A program made the translations under genes and the position numbers. The notes under the pieces are model-generated. The model worked only from the letters and a program-made list of their open reading frames with translations. It was not told where the DNA came from and searched no databases. Shown here one piece after another: positions 7,398-12,954 of a stretch of 12,954 bases of DNA. The stretch's first letter is position 1; each line of letters opens with the position of its first letter. Source of the DNA: Pseudomonadota bacterium (GTDB lineage: Bacteria > Pseudomonadota > Alphaproteobacteria > Rhizobiales > Xanthobacteraceae); assembly GCA_023434095.1 (NCBI GenBank), contig JAEYTJ010000325.1:1-12954 (forward strand), given 5' to 3'.

Positions 7398-8219
7398 CTA
7401 CCCCTTCTTGGGAGCGTAGACGTGCTCGGGGCCGGGGAAGCTGCGCGCCCGCACTTCGCTGGCATAGGACTCCACCGCCGCGCCGATGGCCGGCCCGATC
7501 TCGGCGAATTTCTTCACGAAGCGCGGCACGCGGTCCGAGAGGCCGAGCATGTCCTCGAGCACGAGAATCTGCCCGTCGCAGGCCGGCGAGCCGCCAATGC
7601 CGATCGTCGGCGGGGCTACCTCTTCGGTGATCTGCCGGGCCAGCGGCTCGGAAATAGCCTCCAACACGATGGAGAACGCGCCGGCATCCGCGATGGAGCG
7701 CGCATCGTCGAGAATCAGTGCCGCGCTCGCTTCGTCGCGCCCCAGCGCCTTGAACGAGCCCAACGTGTTGATCGCCTGCGGGGTGAGGCCGACATGTCCC
7801 ATGACAGGCACGCCGCGATCGGCGAGAAAGCGCACCGTCTCAGCCATGCGGCGGCCGCCTTCGAGCCTCACCGCGCCGGCGCCCGTCTCCTTGAGAACAC
7901 GCGCAGCAGTGGCGAAGGCCTGCTGCGGCGAGCCCTCATAGGAACCGAAAGGCAGGTCCACCACCACCAGCGCCCGTGCCGAGCCGCGCATCACCGCCTG
8001 CCCCTGCAGGATCATCATGTCGACCGTGACCGGCACGGTGGTTTCCATGCCGTGCATCACCATGCCCAGCGAATCGCCCACCAGCATGAAATCGACATGC
8101 GGGTCGATGAGGCGGGCGGTGTGGGCGTGGTAGGCGGTCAGCGACACGATGGGCTCGCCACCCTTCTTCGCGCGGATGTCCGGAGCGGTGAGGCGGCGGG
8201 CGACGGACTGGACGGACAT
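7398..8219 (-). CDS. panB: 3-methyl-2-oxobutanoate hydroxymethyltransferase PanB
   Basis: PanB makes ketopantoate from 2-oxoisovalerate and 5,10-methylenetetrahydrofolate, the first committed step to pantothenate and coenzyme A. The 273-residue length and sequence are typical. Metal and substrate residues known from E. coli PanB are present: Asp49 (LVGDSLGM), Asp89 (VVVDLPFGSYEGSP), Glu121 (VRLEGG) and the catalytic Glu188 (FSIVLEAI). GHVGLTPQ and IGIGGSPACDGQILVLEDMLG are also diagnostic. The start ATG at 8219 is preceded by GAGGAA about 10 bases upstream. panC is not in the window, so the pathway genes are not clustered here. The gene follows the NnrU-family gene by 35 bases and is probably co-transcribed with it. 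Confidence 0.98.
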   Translation of the reverse strand: MSVQSVARRLTAPDIRAKKGGEPIVSLTAYHAHTARLIDPHVDFMLVGDSLGMVMHGMETTVPVTVDMMILQGQAVMRGSARALVVVDLPFGSYEGSPQQAFATAARVLKETGAGAVRLEGGRRMAETVRFLADRGVPVMGHVGLTPQAINTLGSFKALGRDEASAALILDDARSIADAGAFSIVLEAISEPLARQITEEVAPPTIGIGGSPACDGQILVLEDMLGLSDRVPRFVKKFAEIGPAIGAAVESYASEVRARSFPGPEHVYAPKKG

Positions 8220-8254
8220 GTCAGGCGATTTCCTCGTTTTCTTGCAAGGGCTTG

Positions 8255-8824
8255 TCAGCCCATGACCGGCACCCCGACGATGTAGGGGTGGAACCCGAAA
8301 GAGAGGAACGCATAAAGCACGACACCCAAGCCGACCGCAACGAGGTCACCCCACCAGTTGCCCGGCGCGACCGGCAGCGGCGCCGCGCGGCGCTTGGCCA
8401 TGATCCGCATCACCACCGCCCAGGCAAGGATAACCACGGCCAGAGTCACCGTCGCGGCATCGCCATTGGCGAGAAGATGCGCCAGCGCCCAGGTCTTGAT
8501 GGCGACGAGGAAGGGGAATTTGAGCCAGGCCTTGATATGGCTCGGCACCAGCGCCGCCACGGCGAAGATCGAGGAGAACAACATCAGGAGCAGAGCGAGA
8601 TGACGCAGGCCCACCGGCGGGTCGTACAGTTGCGCCGGGCCCTCCGCCCTCCACTGGCCGAAGCCATAGGCGATCATCAGGACGCCGGCGATGGCGAGAA
8701 CGCCATGAACGAGCCGATAGGTCGTTGCCCCCAACTGCGCCGTGGCCGCCGCGGCCATCTTGCGCCGCGCCGCGACGATGTGAATGGCGACGAACAGGGC
8801 AAGCCCCGCCAGCATCAGGATCAT
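8255..8824 (-). CDS. NnrU family integral membrane protein
   Basis: This 189-residue membrane protein has five or six hydrophobic segments and the family block around LYDPPVGLRHLALLLML and SHIKAWLKFPFLVAIKTWAL. NnrU was first described near nitric-oxide reductase genes in Rhodobacter. The family also includes Z-ISO, a heme-dependent 15-cis-zeta-carotene isomerase of plants. The function of most bacterial members is not known. The conserved His residues in LRHL and PSHIK are candidate heme ligands by analogy. The start ATG at 8824 has an excellent Shine-Dalgarno sequence, GGGAGG, five bases upstream. No denitrification or carotenoid gene is in the window; its neighbour is panB. It is the first gene of the minus-strand group that runs down to der. 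Confidence 0.88.
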   Translation of the reverse strand: MILMLAGLALFVAIHIVAARRKMAAAATAQLGATTYRLVHGVLAIAGVLMIAYGFGQWRAEGPAQLYDPPVGLRHLALLLMLFSSIFAVAALVPSHIKAWLKFPFLVAIKTWALAHLLANGDAATVTLAVVILAWAVVMRIMAKRRAAPLPVAPGNWWGDLVAVGLGVVLYAFLSFGFHPYIVGVPVMG

Positions 8825-9033
8825 GATGTCCTCCCCGTGTGACGGCGCGCACGCTAGAGCGTTTCCAACCGCCGCGCTATCCGTGGAGGGGCTGACTTAT
8901 TGTCCCGGTTTGCCGAGGCGCGACGTCGCATCTGGCGGCACACCGGGATGTGTAAACCATAAGCCGCCTCCGCCCTCCCGCAGGCACGGGTCGCGTGTCA
9001 CAATGATGACACCATCGGTTTGGGGGAACCGCA
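8825..9033. other. divergent intergenic region, NnrU gene / L,D-transpeptidase gene
   Basis: This 209-base spacer must hold promoters for both flanking genes, but I found no convincing -35/-10 pair on either strand. What can be seen is the inverted repeat at 8995-9012 (listed separately), the transpeptidase Shine-Dalgarno at 9022-9027, and the sequence CTAGAGCGTTTCC near 8864-8876. No coding frame or RNA gene is evident. Confidence 0.6.
8995..9012. promoter_or_regulatory. inverted repeat upstream of the L,D-transpeptidase gene
   Basis: GTGTCA (8995-9000) and TGACAC (9007-9012) are perfect inverted half-sites separated by CAATGA. The element ends 21 bases before the transpeptidase ATG and 9 bases before its Shine-Dalgarno sequence. 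The 6-6-6 layout would suit a dimeric repressor or a small mRNA hairpin. No binding protein is known to me for this exact sequence. Confidence 0.35.
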
Positions 9034-9681
9034 ATGAAGTCGGTGCTGGGGATTCTTGCTCTCGGACTCTCGCTGTCTCTCACGCAGCCGGGGTTCGCTC
9101 GCGACGTCATGGCTGCAGTCGATACGCCGCCGGCGACGGTGGCGGCGCCACCGGAGATGAGCCCGGCCTCCACCGGGACGCCAGCGGCGCTCTCAGCGCC
9201 CGCCATGTCGACCACGCCGCAGATCGTCCCCTCTGCCGACGCCCCAAGCTCCGCGCCGCCCACGCAGGCCGCGTCGATCGGCCCGCTGCCCGCCCCGCTG
9301 GAAGCCGCGGCACCACCGCCTCCCGACGTGCGGGTGGACATCAGCCTGTCGAGGCAGCGCATGGTGGTCACGGTGGCAGGCGTGGAGCGCCATGCCTGGC
9401 CGGTCTCCACCGCCCGCAAGGGCTACCGCACGCCGCTCGGCAGCTACCGGCCCGAGCGCATGCACAAGCGCTATTTCTCGCGCAAATACGACAACGCGCC
9501 GATGCCCTACGCCATCTTCTTCCACAAGGGCTGGGCGATCCACGGCACGGACGCCGTCGGCCGACTCGGCCGCCCGGCCTCCCATGGCTGCGTGCGGCTG
9601 CATCCCAAAAACGCCCGCGCCCTGTTCGCTCTGGTGAGCGAGCATGGCCGCGCCAATACGCAGATCGTGGTCGGCCGCTGA
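9034..9681 (+). CDS. secreted L,D-transpeptidase (YkuD domain)
   Basis: The 215-residue precursor has a Sec signal peptide (MKSVLGILALGLSLSLTQPG, probable cleavage after FA at residue 22) with no lipobox. A disordered Ala/Pro/Ser/Thr-rich linker of about 75 residues follows, then a YkuD catalytic domain from about residue 98 to the end. The active site is intact: HGT at 170-172 and SHGCVRL at 183-189, with Cys186 as nucleophile. Such enzymes cross-link peptidoglycan stems 3-3 or attach proteins to peptidoglycan; which of these this one does cannot be told. The linker probably lets the domain reach the murein from a membrane or outer position. GGGGGAA at 9022-9027 lies six bases before the ATG. 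It converges with prfC, with only 25 bases between the stops. Confidence 0.94.
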   Translation: MKSVLGILALGLSLSLTQPGFARDVMAAVDTPPATVAAPPEMSPASTGTPAALSAPAMSTTPQIVPSADAPSSAPPTQAASIGPLPAPLEAAAPPPPDVRVDISLSRQRMVVTVAGVERHAWPVSTARKGYRTPLGSYRPERMHKRYFSRKYDNAPMPYAIFFHKGWAIHGTDAVGRLGRPASHGCVRLHPKNARALFALVSEHGRANTQIVVGR

Positions 9682-9706
9682 ACCCGGCGCAGAACGTCGC
9701 CGAGGT

Positions 9707-11314
9707 TCACGCCGCCTTCTTCACGTCCTTCACGTCGGTGAAGACGATGCCCGGCCAGCGGTCGCCGGTGTAGCCGATCATGAAAGCCGAGGGGCTGAGG
9801 AAGACCAGATCGCCGTCGAGATCTTCCGCCGTCGAGAGCCTATTGCCGGCGGCGAAGTCCTCCAGCTTTTTGGGGTCCTCCGACGACACCCAGCGGGCGA
9901 GCTGGAACTCCGACATGTCGAACCCGACCTCCAGCCCGTATTCGGCTTCGAGACGGTTCTTCAGCACATCGAGCTGCAGCGGGCCGACGACGCCGACGAG
10001 CGCGGGCGAGCCGTCGGTGGGGCGGAATACCTGTACGACGCCCTCCTCCGCCATTTCCTGCAGCGCCTGCTTGAGCTTCTTGGCCTTCATCGCGTCCGGC
10101 AGCTTCACCCGGCGCAGGATTTCCGGAGCGAAGGACGGCACGCCGACGAAATTGATCTCCTCGCCCTCGGTCAACGTGTCGCCGATGCGCAGATTGCCGT
10201 GGTTGGGAATGCCGACGACGTCGCCGGCATAGGCTTCCTCGGCCAGTTGGCGGTCCTGCGCGAAGAAGAACTGCGGCGTCGCGAGGCTCATCGGTTTGCC
10301 GGTGCGCACCAGCTTCGCCTTCATCCCGCGCAGCAGCTTGCCCGAGCACAGACGAGCAAAGGCGATGCGATCGCGGTGGTTCGGGTCCATGTTCGCCTGG
10401 ATCTTGAACACGAACGCCGTCATCCGGCCTTCCTCGGCCTCCACCTTGCGCTTGTCCGCCTGCTGCGCGCGCGGCGGCGGGGCATAGCGGCCGAGCCCTT
10501 CCAGAAGGTCGCCAACGCCGAAATTGCGCAGCGCGGAGCCGAAATAGACCGGCGTCAGATGCCCTTCGAGAAAGGCCTGGATATCGAAGGAGTTGCAGAC
10601 CTCGCGGACCAGACCGAGCTCTTCGGCCAGGTTCTCCTCGTCCAGCGTGACGTTGAGCGCGGCGATCTGGGCCATGCTCATCTGCCGCAGCGGGCCAGTC
10701 TTGCCCTCGTCGCCGTCGAGCAGGCGCATGCCGCCGGTGGCGATGTCCATGGTGCCGACAAAGTCGCGCCCCTGCCCGACCGGCCAGGTCATCGGCGTGG
10801 TGTCGAGCGCCAGAGTCTTCTCGATCTCGTCGAGGATCTCGAACGGGTCGCGGCTCTCACGGTCCATCTTGTTGATGAAGGTGATGATCGGGATATCGCG
10901 CAGGCGGCACACTTCCAGCAGCTTGCGGGTGCGCGCTTCGATGCCCTTGGCGGCGTCGATGACCATCACCGCCGCGTCGACCGCGGTCAGCGTCCGGTAG
11001 GTGTCTTCCGAGAAGTCCTCATGGCCCGGCGTGTCCAGCAGGTTGAACACATGCCCGCCGAACTCGAAGGTCATCACCGAGGTCGCGACCGAAATGCCGC
11101 GCTCACGCTCGATTGCCATCCAGTCCGAGCGGGTGGAGCGCCTGTCCTTCTTCGCGCGCACCTGACCGGCAAGCTGGATCGCGCCGCCGAACAGCAGCAG
11201 CTTTTCGGTCAGCGTGGTCTTGCCCGCATCCGGATGCGAGATGATCGCGAAGGTGCGCCGGCGCGCGACCTCGGTGGCGATCGGCGAGGCGACGGAATTG
11301 GAGAGTGCGTTCAT
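9707..11314 (-). CDS. prfC: peptide chain release factor 3 (RF3)
   Basis: RF3 is a translational GTPase that removes RF1 or RF2 from the ribosome after peptide release. The 535-residue protein has G1 HPDAGKTT (residues 27-34), the switch I region RGISVATSV, G3 DTPGH (94-98) and G4 NKMD (148-151). Domain II and the RF3-specific C-terminal domain follow (LQLDVLKNRLEAEYGLEV, then RWVSSEDPKKLEDF). The length is close to the usual 525-535. I chose ATG at 11314 because family similarity starts shortly after it. The frame is open up to a GTG at 11398, but those 28 extra residues are Arg-rich and unlike RF3. No good Shine-Dalgarno sequence precedes 11314, so the start is less certain than the gene. 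The product is cytosolic. Confidence 0.96.
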   Translation of the reverse strand: MNALSNSVASPIATEVARRRTFAIISHPDAGKTTLTEKLLLFGGAIQLAGQVRAKKDRRSTRSDWMAIERERGISVATSVMTFEFGGHVFNLLDTPGHEDFSEDTYRTLTAVDAAVMVIDAAKGIEARTRKLLEVCRLRDIPIITFINKMDRESRDPFEILDEIEKTLALDTTPMTWPVGQGRDFVGTMDIATGGMRLLDGDEGKTGPLRQMSMAQIAALNVTLDEENLAEELGLVREVCNSFDIQAFLEGHLTPVYFGSALRNFGVGDLLEGLGRYAPPPRAQQADKRKVEAEEGRMTAFVFKIQANMDPNHRDRIAFARLCSGKLLRGMKAKLVRTGKPMSLATPQFFFAQDRQLAEEAYAGDVVGIPNHGNLRIGDTLTEGEEINFVGVPSFAPEILRRVKLPDAMKAKKLKQALQEMAEEGVVQVFRPTDGSPALVGVVGPLQLDVLKNRLEAEYGLEVGFDMSEFQLARWVSSEDPKKLEDFAAGNRLSTAEDLDGDLVFLSPSAFMIGYTGDRWPGIVFTDVKDVKKAA

Positions 11315-11437
11315 GCGAGCCGATGTGGCAGGGAAGCCGCGCCGGATCAAGGGGTGGACGCGTTTCCGCCAGCGACACGTCACATTGGCGACCGACACGT
11401 AGAAGCGGAATGACCGCCACTCGGAAGCTGTCCCGGA

Positions 11438-11483
11438 CGGGCTCCCTTCCTCTTATACTACAGCTTGAAGGGTGCTTAGCCCG
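11438..11483 (-). terminator. stem-loop directly after the ArsC-family gene
   Basis: CGGGCT (11438-11443) pairs with AGCCCG (11478-11483), and CCCTTC (11444-11449) pairs with GAAGGG (11467-11472). The 3' side carries a five-base bulge (TGCTT) and the loop is 17 bases. The structure touches the stop codon of the ArsC-family gene (stop at 11484-11486). No T-run follows on the minus strand, so this is a 3'-end structure rather than a textbook terminator. It also lies in the 169-base spacer upstream of prfC. Confidence 0.4.
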
Positions 11484-11831
11484 TCAGCCGAACTGCTTCT
11501 CGTAGAGCTCCGGCTTGAAGCCGACCAGCAGGGTGCCGTCGGCATCGAGCACCGGACGCTTGATCAGCGAGGGCTGCGCCTGCATCAGCGTGAGCGCTTT
11601 CGCCTCGTCGATATCGGCCTTCTCCGCGTCGGAGAGCTTGCGGAAGGTGGTGCCGGCCCGATTGAGCAGAACCTCCCAGCCGAGCTTGCCGGCCCATTGC
11701 TTAAGCCGGGCCGCGTCAATGCCAGCGGTCTTGTAGTCGTGGAAGGCATAGGCAACGCCCTGCTCGTCGAGCCAGGCGCGGGCCTTCTTCATCGTGTCGC
11801 AGTTCTTGATGCCGTAGATGGTGATCGTCAC
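11484..11831 (-). CDS. ArsC/Spx-type thioredoxin-fold protein (YffB-like)
   Basis: This 115-residue protein belongs to the ArsC-related family that includes YffB and Spx. It has IYGIKNCDTMKKARAW with a single active-site Cys11, Arg58 in NRAGTTFRKL and Arg92 in SLIKRPVL, equivalent to two of the three arginines of E. coli ArsC. Lys106 (LLVGFKPELYE) stands roughly where ArsC has its third arginine. This suggests a YffB-like glutathione-dependent reductase and not a true arsenate reductase, and no other ars genes are nearby. I chose the GTG start at 11831 because AAGGATAGGG precedes it and TITIYGIKNC fits the family N-terminus; the open frame upstream codes for unrelated Arg/Pro-rich sequence. 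A 10-bp stem-loop lies just upstream of the ribosome binding site. Confidence 0.9.
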   Translation of the reverse strand: MTITIYGIKNCDTMKKARAWLDEQGVAYAFHDYKTAGIDAARLKQWAGKLGWEVLLNRAGTTFRKLSDAEKADIDEAKALTLMQAQPSLIKRPVLDADGTLLVGFKPELYEKQFG

Positions 11832-11843
11832 GTCCCTATCCTT

Positions 11844-11880
11844 CGCGGTGCCGCCCTGTTCGCGAGAAGACGGCACCGCG
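11844..11880 (-). promoter_or_regulatory. 10-bp stem-loop just upstream of the ArsC-family gene
   Basis: CGCGGTGCCG (11844-11853) pairs perfectly with CGGCACCGCG (11871-11880) around a 17-base loop. On the minus strand it is followed directly by the ribosome binding region AAGGATAGGG and the GTG start at 11831. No T-run follows, so a terminator for the upstream lipoprotein gene is not obvious. A leader structure or an RNA-processing site are both possible. Confidence 0.4.
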
Positions 11881-11910
11881 CGGAAAAACGCCATCCGCCG
11901 AAGGCAGGGC

Positions 11911-12132
11911 TTACTTGGCGGTCGCCGCGCCGATGGCGCCGCCGGCCACCGCGCCGATGCCGGCGCCCCAGGCCGCACCGGTGCCACCACCGGCAATGCC
12001 GCCGATGACGGCGCCCGTGCCGGCGCCGATCAGCGCGCCCGTACCAGCACGGCGCTGAGTATTGGAACAACCGGCGGCGACGAGCGCGACGACGGCAACG
12101 ACCGTGAGCTTGACGGCAACAGACTTGGACAT
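11911..12132 (-). CDS. glycine-zipper (YMGG-like) lipoprotein
   Basis: This 73-residue predicted lipoprotein has a short signal (VKLTVVAVVALVAAGC) with a clear lipobox and Cys22. The mature 50 residues are almost entirely a glycine zipper with repeated GxxxGxxxG spacing (GTGALIGAGTGAVIGGIAGG, continuing to the end). Such proteins are widespread small outer-membrane or periplasmic lipoproteins in Proteobacteria and are thought to associate through close helix packing in membranes; the exact role is unknown. Ser follows the lipid-modified Cys, consistent with outer-membrane sorting. The ATG at 12132 is preceded by GGGGG about 7 bases upstream and is preferred over the in-frame codon at 12162, which would put ten odd residues before the signal. 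It lies 107 bases after the WxxGxW gene. Confidence 0.85.
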   Translation of the reverse strand: MSKSVAVKLTVVAVVALVAAGCSNTQRRAGTGALIGAGTGAVIGGIAGGGTGAAWGAGIGAVAGGAIGAATAK

Positions 12133-12201
12133 TCGGGCACCCCCAGTGTGATTCACCGGCACCTTACCGCCGCCGGCCCGGTCCTACAATCGCACCGCAT
12201 G

Positions 12202-12239
12202 AGGTATCCAGGAGGAGGAGATACGCCTCCTGACTACCT
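12202..12239 (-). terminator. hairpin after the WxxGxW-repeat gene
   Basis: AGGTA (12202-12206) pairs with TACCT (12235-12239) and AGGAGG (12210-12215) with CCTCCT (12226-12231), with a three-base internal mismatch on each side (TCC/GAC). It begins right at the stop codon (12240-12242). No T-run follows on the minus strand, so it may be a weak terminator or a 3'-end stabiliser. Confidence 0.4.
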
Positions 12240-12563
12240 CTAGCGCCAGACGCGCACCCAGCGCCCGGGCTCGTACACCCATTGGCCGCGACGCAGTACC
12301 CAGCGCGGGCCGACGAATTCGAAGCCGCGGCGATTTTCCTCCCAGTATCCCGCCATCCACACCCATCCGCGGCGCGGCTTCCAGGCCCAATGCCCGGGCA
12401 CCCAGGTGTAGCCGCGGCGTGGCACCGGACGCGGCTCGCGGCGCGGTGCCGGCGGGCGGCTGGTCGGCGCGGACTGCGCCTCCGCGCTGTCCTGCGCGGC
12501 GATCCCCAACGGCAGCGCCAGCAGCGCGCCAGCAATCCTCAACAATGAACGGCGCGACAGCAT
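12240..12563 (-). CDS. secreted WxxGxW (YXWGXW) repeat protein
   Basis: The 107-residue precursor starts with MLSRRSLLRI and a hydrophobic stretch (AGALLALPLGIAA). The SRRSLL pattern resembles a twin-arginine signal, although the core is also Sec-compatible; cleavage is likely near AEA-QS or IAA-QD. The mature part has a Pro/Arg-rich segment and then a Trp-rich repeat: WVPGHW (54-59), WMAGYW (69-74) and YEPGRW (97-102), with a degenerate unit (VGPRW) between. These belong to the YXWGXW/BcpO-related repeat family found in secreted proteobacterial proteins of unknown function. I prefer ATG at 12563 because GGTGGAG lies 8 bases upstream; the GTG at 12572 would be too close to any ribosome binding site. 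It is divergent from the SoxYZ-like gene. Confidence 0.85.
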   Translation of the reverse strand: MLSRRSLLRIAGALLALPLGIAAQDSAEAQSAPTSRPPAPRREPRPVPRRGYTWVPGHWAWKPRRGWVWMAGYWEENRRGFEFVGPRWVLRRGQWVYEPGRWVRVWR

Positions 12564-12780
12564 TTCAGTCACTCCACCCGGTCAGCCATGCCATATCGTC
12601 GGGCGGGCACCGGTCACCGGGGGCGGCGCACGCATCGACGTGGGCGATGATGGCTGCGGACTCGCGCCCGCGCAATCCGCTGCAGGCTCCCCACAACGTG
12701 GCCTGCAATTCAACGGTGGAAAGGTGTATGATGGTGGCAACCGCCGGACGGGCAACGATCCGGCAGGCCGGGAGGTCGCT
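12564..12780. other. divergent intergenic region, WxxGxW gene / SoxYZ-like gene
   Basis: This 217-base spacer separates two divergent secreted-protein genes. Visible elements are a possible -10 box for the plus strand at 12727, a 6-bp hairpin (GCCGGA 12743-12748 with TCCGGC 12759-12764) just before the SoxYZ-like Shine-Dalgarno at 12770-12775, and a minus-strand open frame ending at 12565 whose last 45 or so codons look G/C-biased (see findings). I could not confirm a gene here. Confidence 0.5.
12703..12732 (+). promoter_or_regulatory. candidate promoter for the SoxYZ-like gene
   Basis: TATGAT at 12727-12732 matches 5 of 6 positions of the -10 consensus. The best -35 partner is CTGCAA at 12703-12708 with an 18-base spacer, which matches only half of the consensus. 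The start codon is 48 bases past the -10 box, giving a leader of about 40 bases. The call rests mainly on the -10 box. Confidence 0.3.
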
Positions 12781-12954
12781 ATGCACCGCTATCAACGCCG
12801 TATCCGCCTTTTCCTCGCCGTCACCCTGTTCTCAGCGCTCGCCATCACCGCCGCCGCCGCGCAGGAGCCGGGAGCCGATGCCACCTGGAAGTCGCTGAGG
12901 CCGGACGTGTTCGGCGAGCGGCCGATCGAGGAGGCCAGCCCCCTCGTGCGCCTC
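12781..12954 (+). CDS. SoxYZ-like sulfur carrier, quinoprotein-dehydrogenase-associated type, 3'-truncated
   Basis: Only the first 58 codons are in the window. They encode a signal peptide (RRIRLFLAVTLFSALAITAA, probable cleavage after AAA-Q) and the start of the mature protein, containing WKSLRPDVFGERPIEEA. This WxxLRPDVFG-x-RPI block is, from memory, typical of the fused SoxY/SoxZ-like periplasmic carriers found beside PQQ-dependent alcohol dehydrogenases, and not of classical SoxY. The C-terminal Gly-Gly-Cys-type swinging arm, if present, lies outside. The start is well supported: GGGAGG at 12770-12775 is five bases before ATG. Neighbouring genes past the edge could confirm it (a quinoprotein dehydrogenase, cytochrome c or PQQ-linked genes). 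Assignment rests on a short segment. Confidence 0.6.
   Translation, partial: MHRYQRRIRLFLAVTLFSALAITAAAAQEPGADATWKSLRPDVFGERPIEEASPLVRL

Noticed and set aside
8864..8876. CTAGAGCGTTTCC, reminiscent of a short intergenic repeat seen in Rhizobiales
   Set aside because: It occurs only once in the window, and the resemblance is from memory, so a repeat cannot be supported.
9685..9702. Short hairpin (CGGCG/CGCCG) between the converging transpeptidase and prfC stops
   Set aside because: Only five base pairs with an eight-base loop and no T-run; expected by chance at this GC content.
11315..11398. 28-residue N-terminal extension of RF3 from a GTG at 11398
   Set aside because: The extension is Arg-rich and unlike RF3 N-termini; the protein from 11314 already has the family's usual length.
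9644..11413. 589-codon open frame on the plus strand opposite prfC
   Set aside because: Longer than prfC itself, but RF3 motifs are clear on the minus strand, and this frame runs through the transpeptidase end with no domain of its own.

Overview
The window is a GC-rich stretch of chromosomal housekeeping DNA, almost certainly from an alphaproteobacterium of the Rhizobiales/Hyphomicrobiales. The evidence is a strong G/C bias at third codon positions, the radA-cvpA order next to purF, a PurF with a leader peptide before the catalytic Cys, and a Der GTPase with a short acidic linker and an NKxE first G4 motif. A Xanthobacteraceae-type genome (Ancylobacter, Starkeya, Xanthobacter) is my guess from general flavour, not something proved here.

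Left third (1-4743, + strand): the 3' end of radA (DNA repair ATPase), cvpA, then purF (first step of purine synthesis), followed closely by a VOC/glyoxalase-fold protein and a short-chain dehydrogenase. purF, VOC and SDR are packed tightly enough to be one transcript, which ends in a strong hairpin plus T-run at 4709-4737. The 98 bases between cvpA and purF hold two hairpins that could compete with each other.

Middle (4744-8824, - strand): read in the direction of transcription, an NnrU-family membrane protein, panB (pantothenate synthesis), a membrane-anchored YfgM-like protein with a long Ala/Pro tail, a 96-residue lipoprotein, and der (ribosome assembly GTPase). The last three mirror the enterobacterial order yfgM-bamB-der, but the BamB position holds only a small Pro-rich lipoprotein.

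Right third (8825-12954): a divergent spacer, then a secreted L,D-transpeptidase (+). Convergent to it, on the - strand, are prfC (release factor 3), an ArsC/Spx-family thioredoxin-fold protein, a glycine-zipper lipoprotein and a WxxGxW-repeat secreted protein. A last divergent spacer leads to the first 58 codons of a secreted SoxYZ-like carrier (+) that runs off the edge. The cell-envelope theme is clear here (transpeptidase, two small exported or lipid-anchored proteins), but nothing links these genes into one pathway.

I saw no mobile element, CRISPR array, rRNA, tRNA or defence system. Nothing in the window is clearly a new system. The items most worth a second look are the purF leader structures, the lipoprotein in the BamB slot, the altered G4 motif of Der, and the SoxYZ-like carrier at the right edge.
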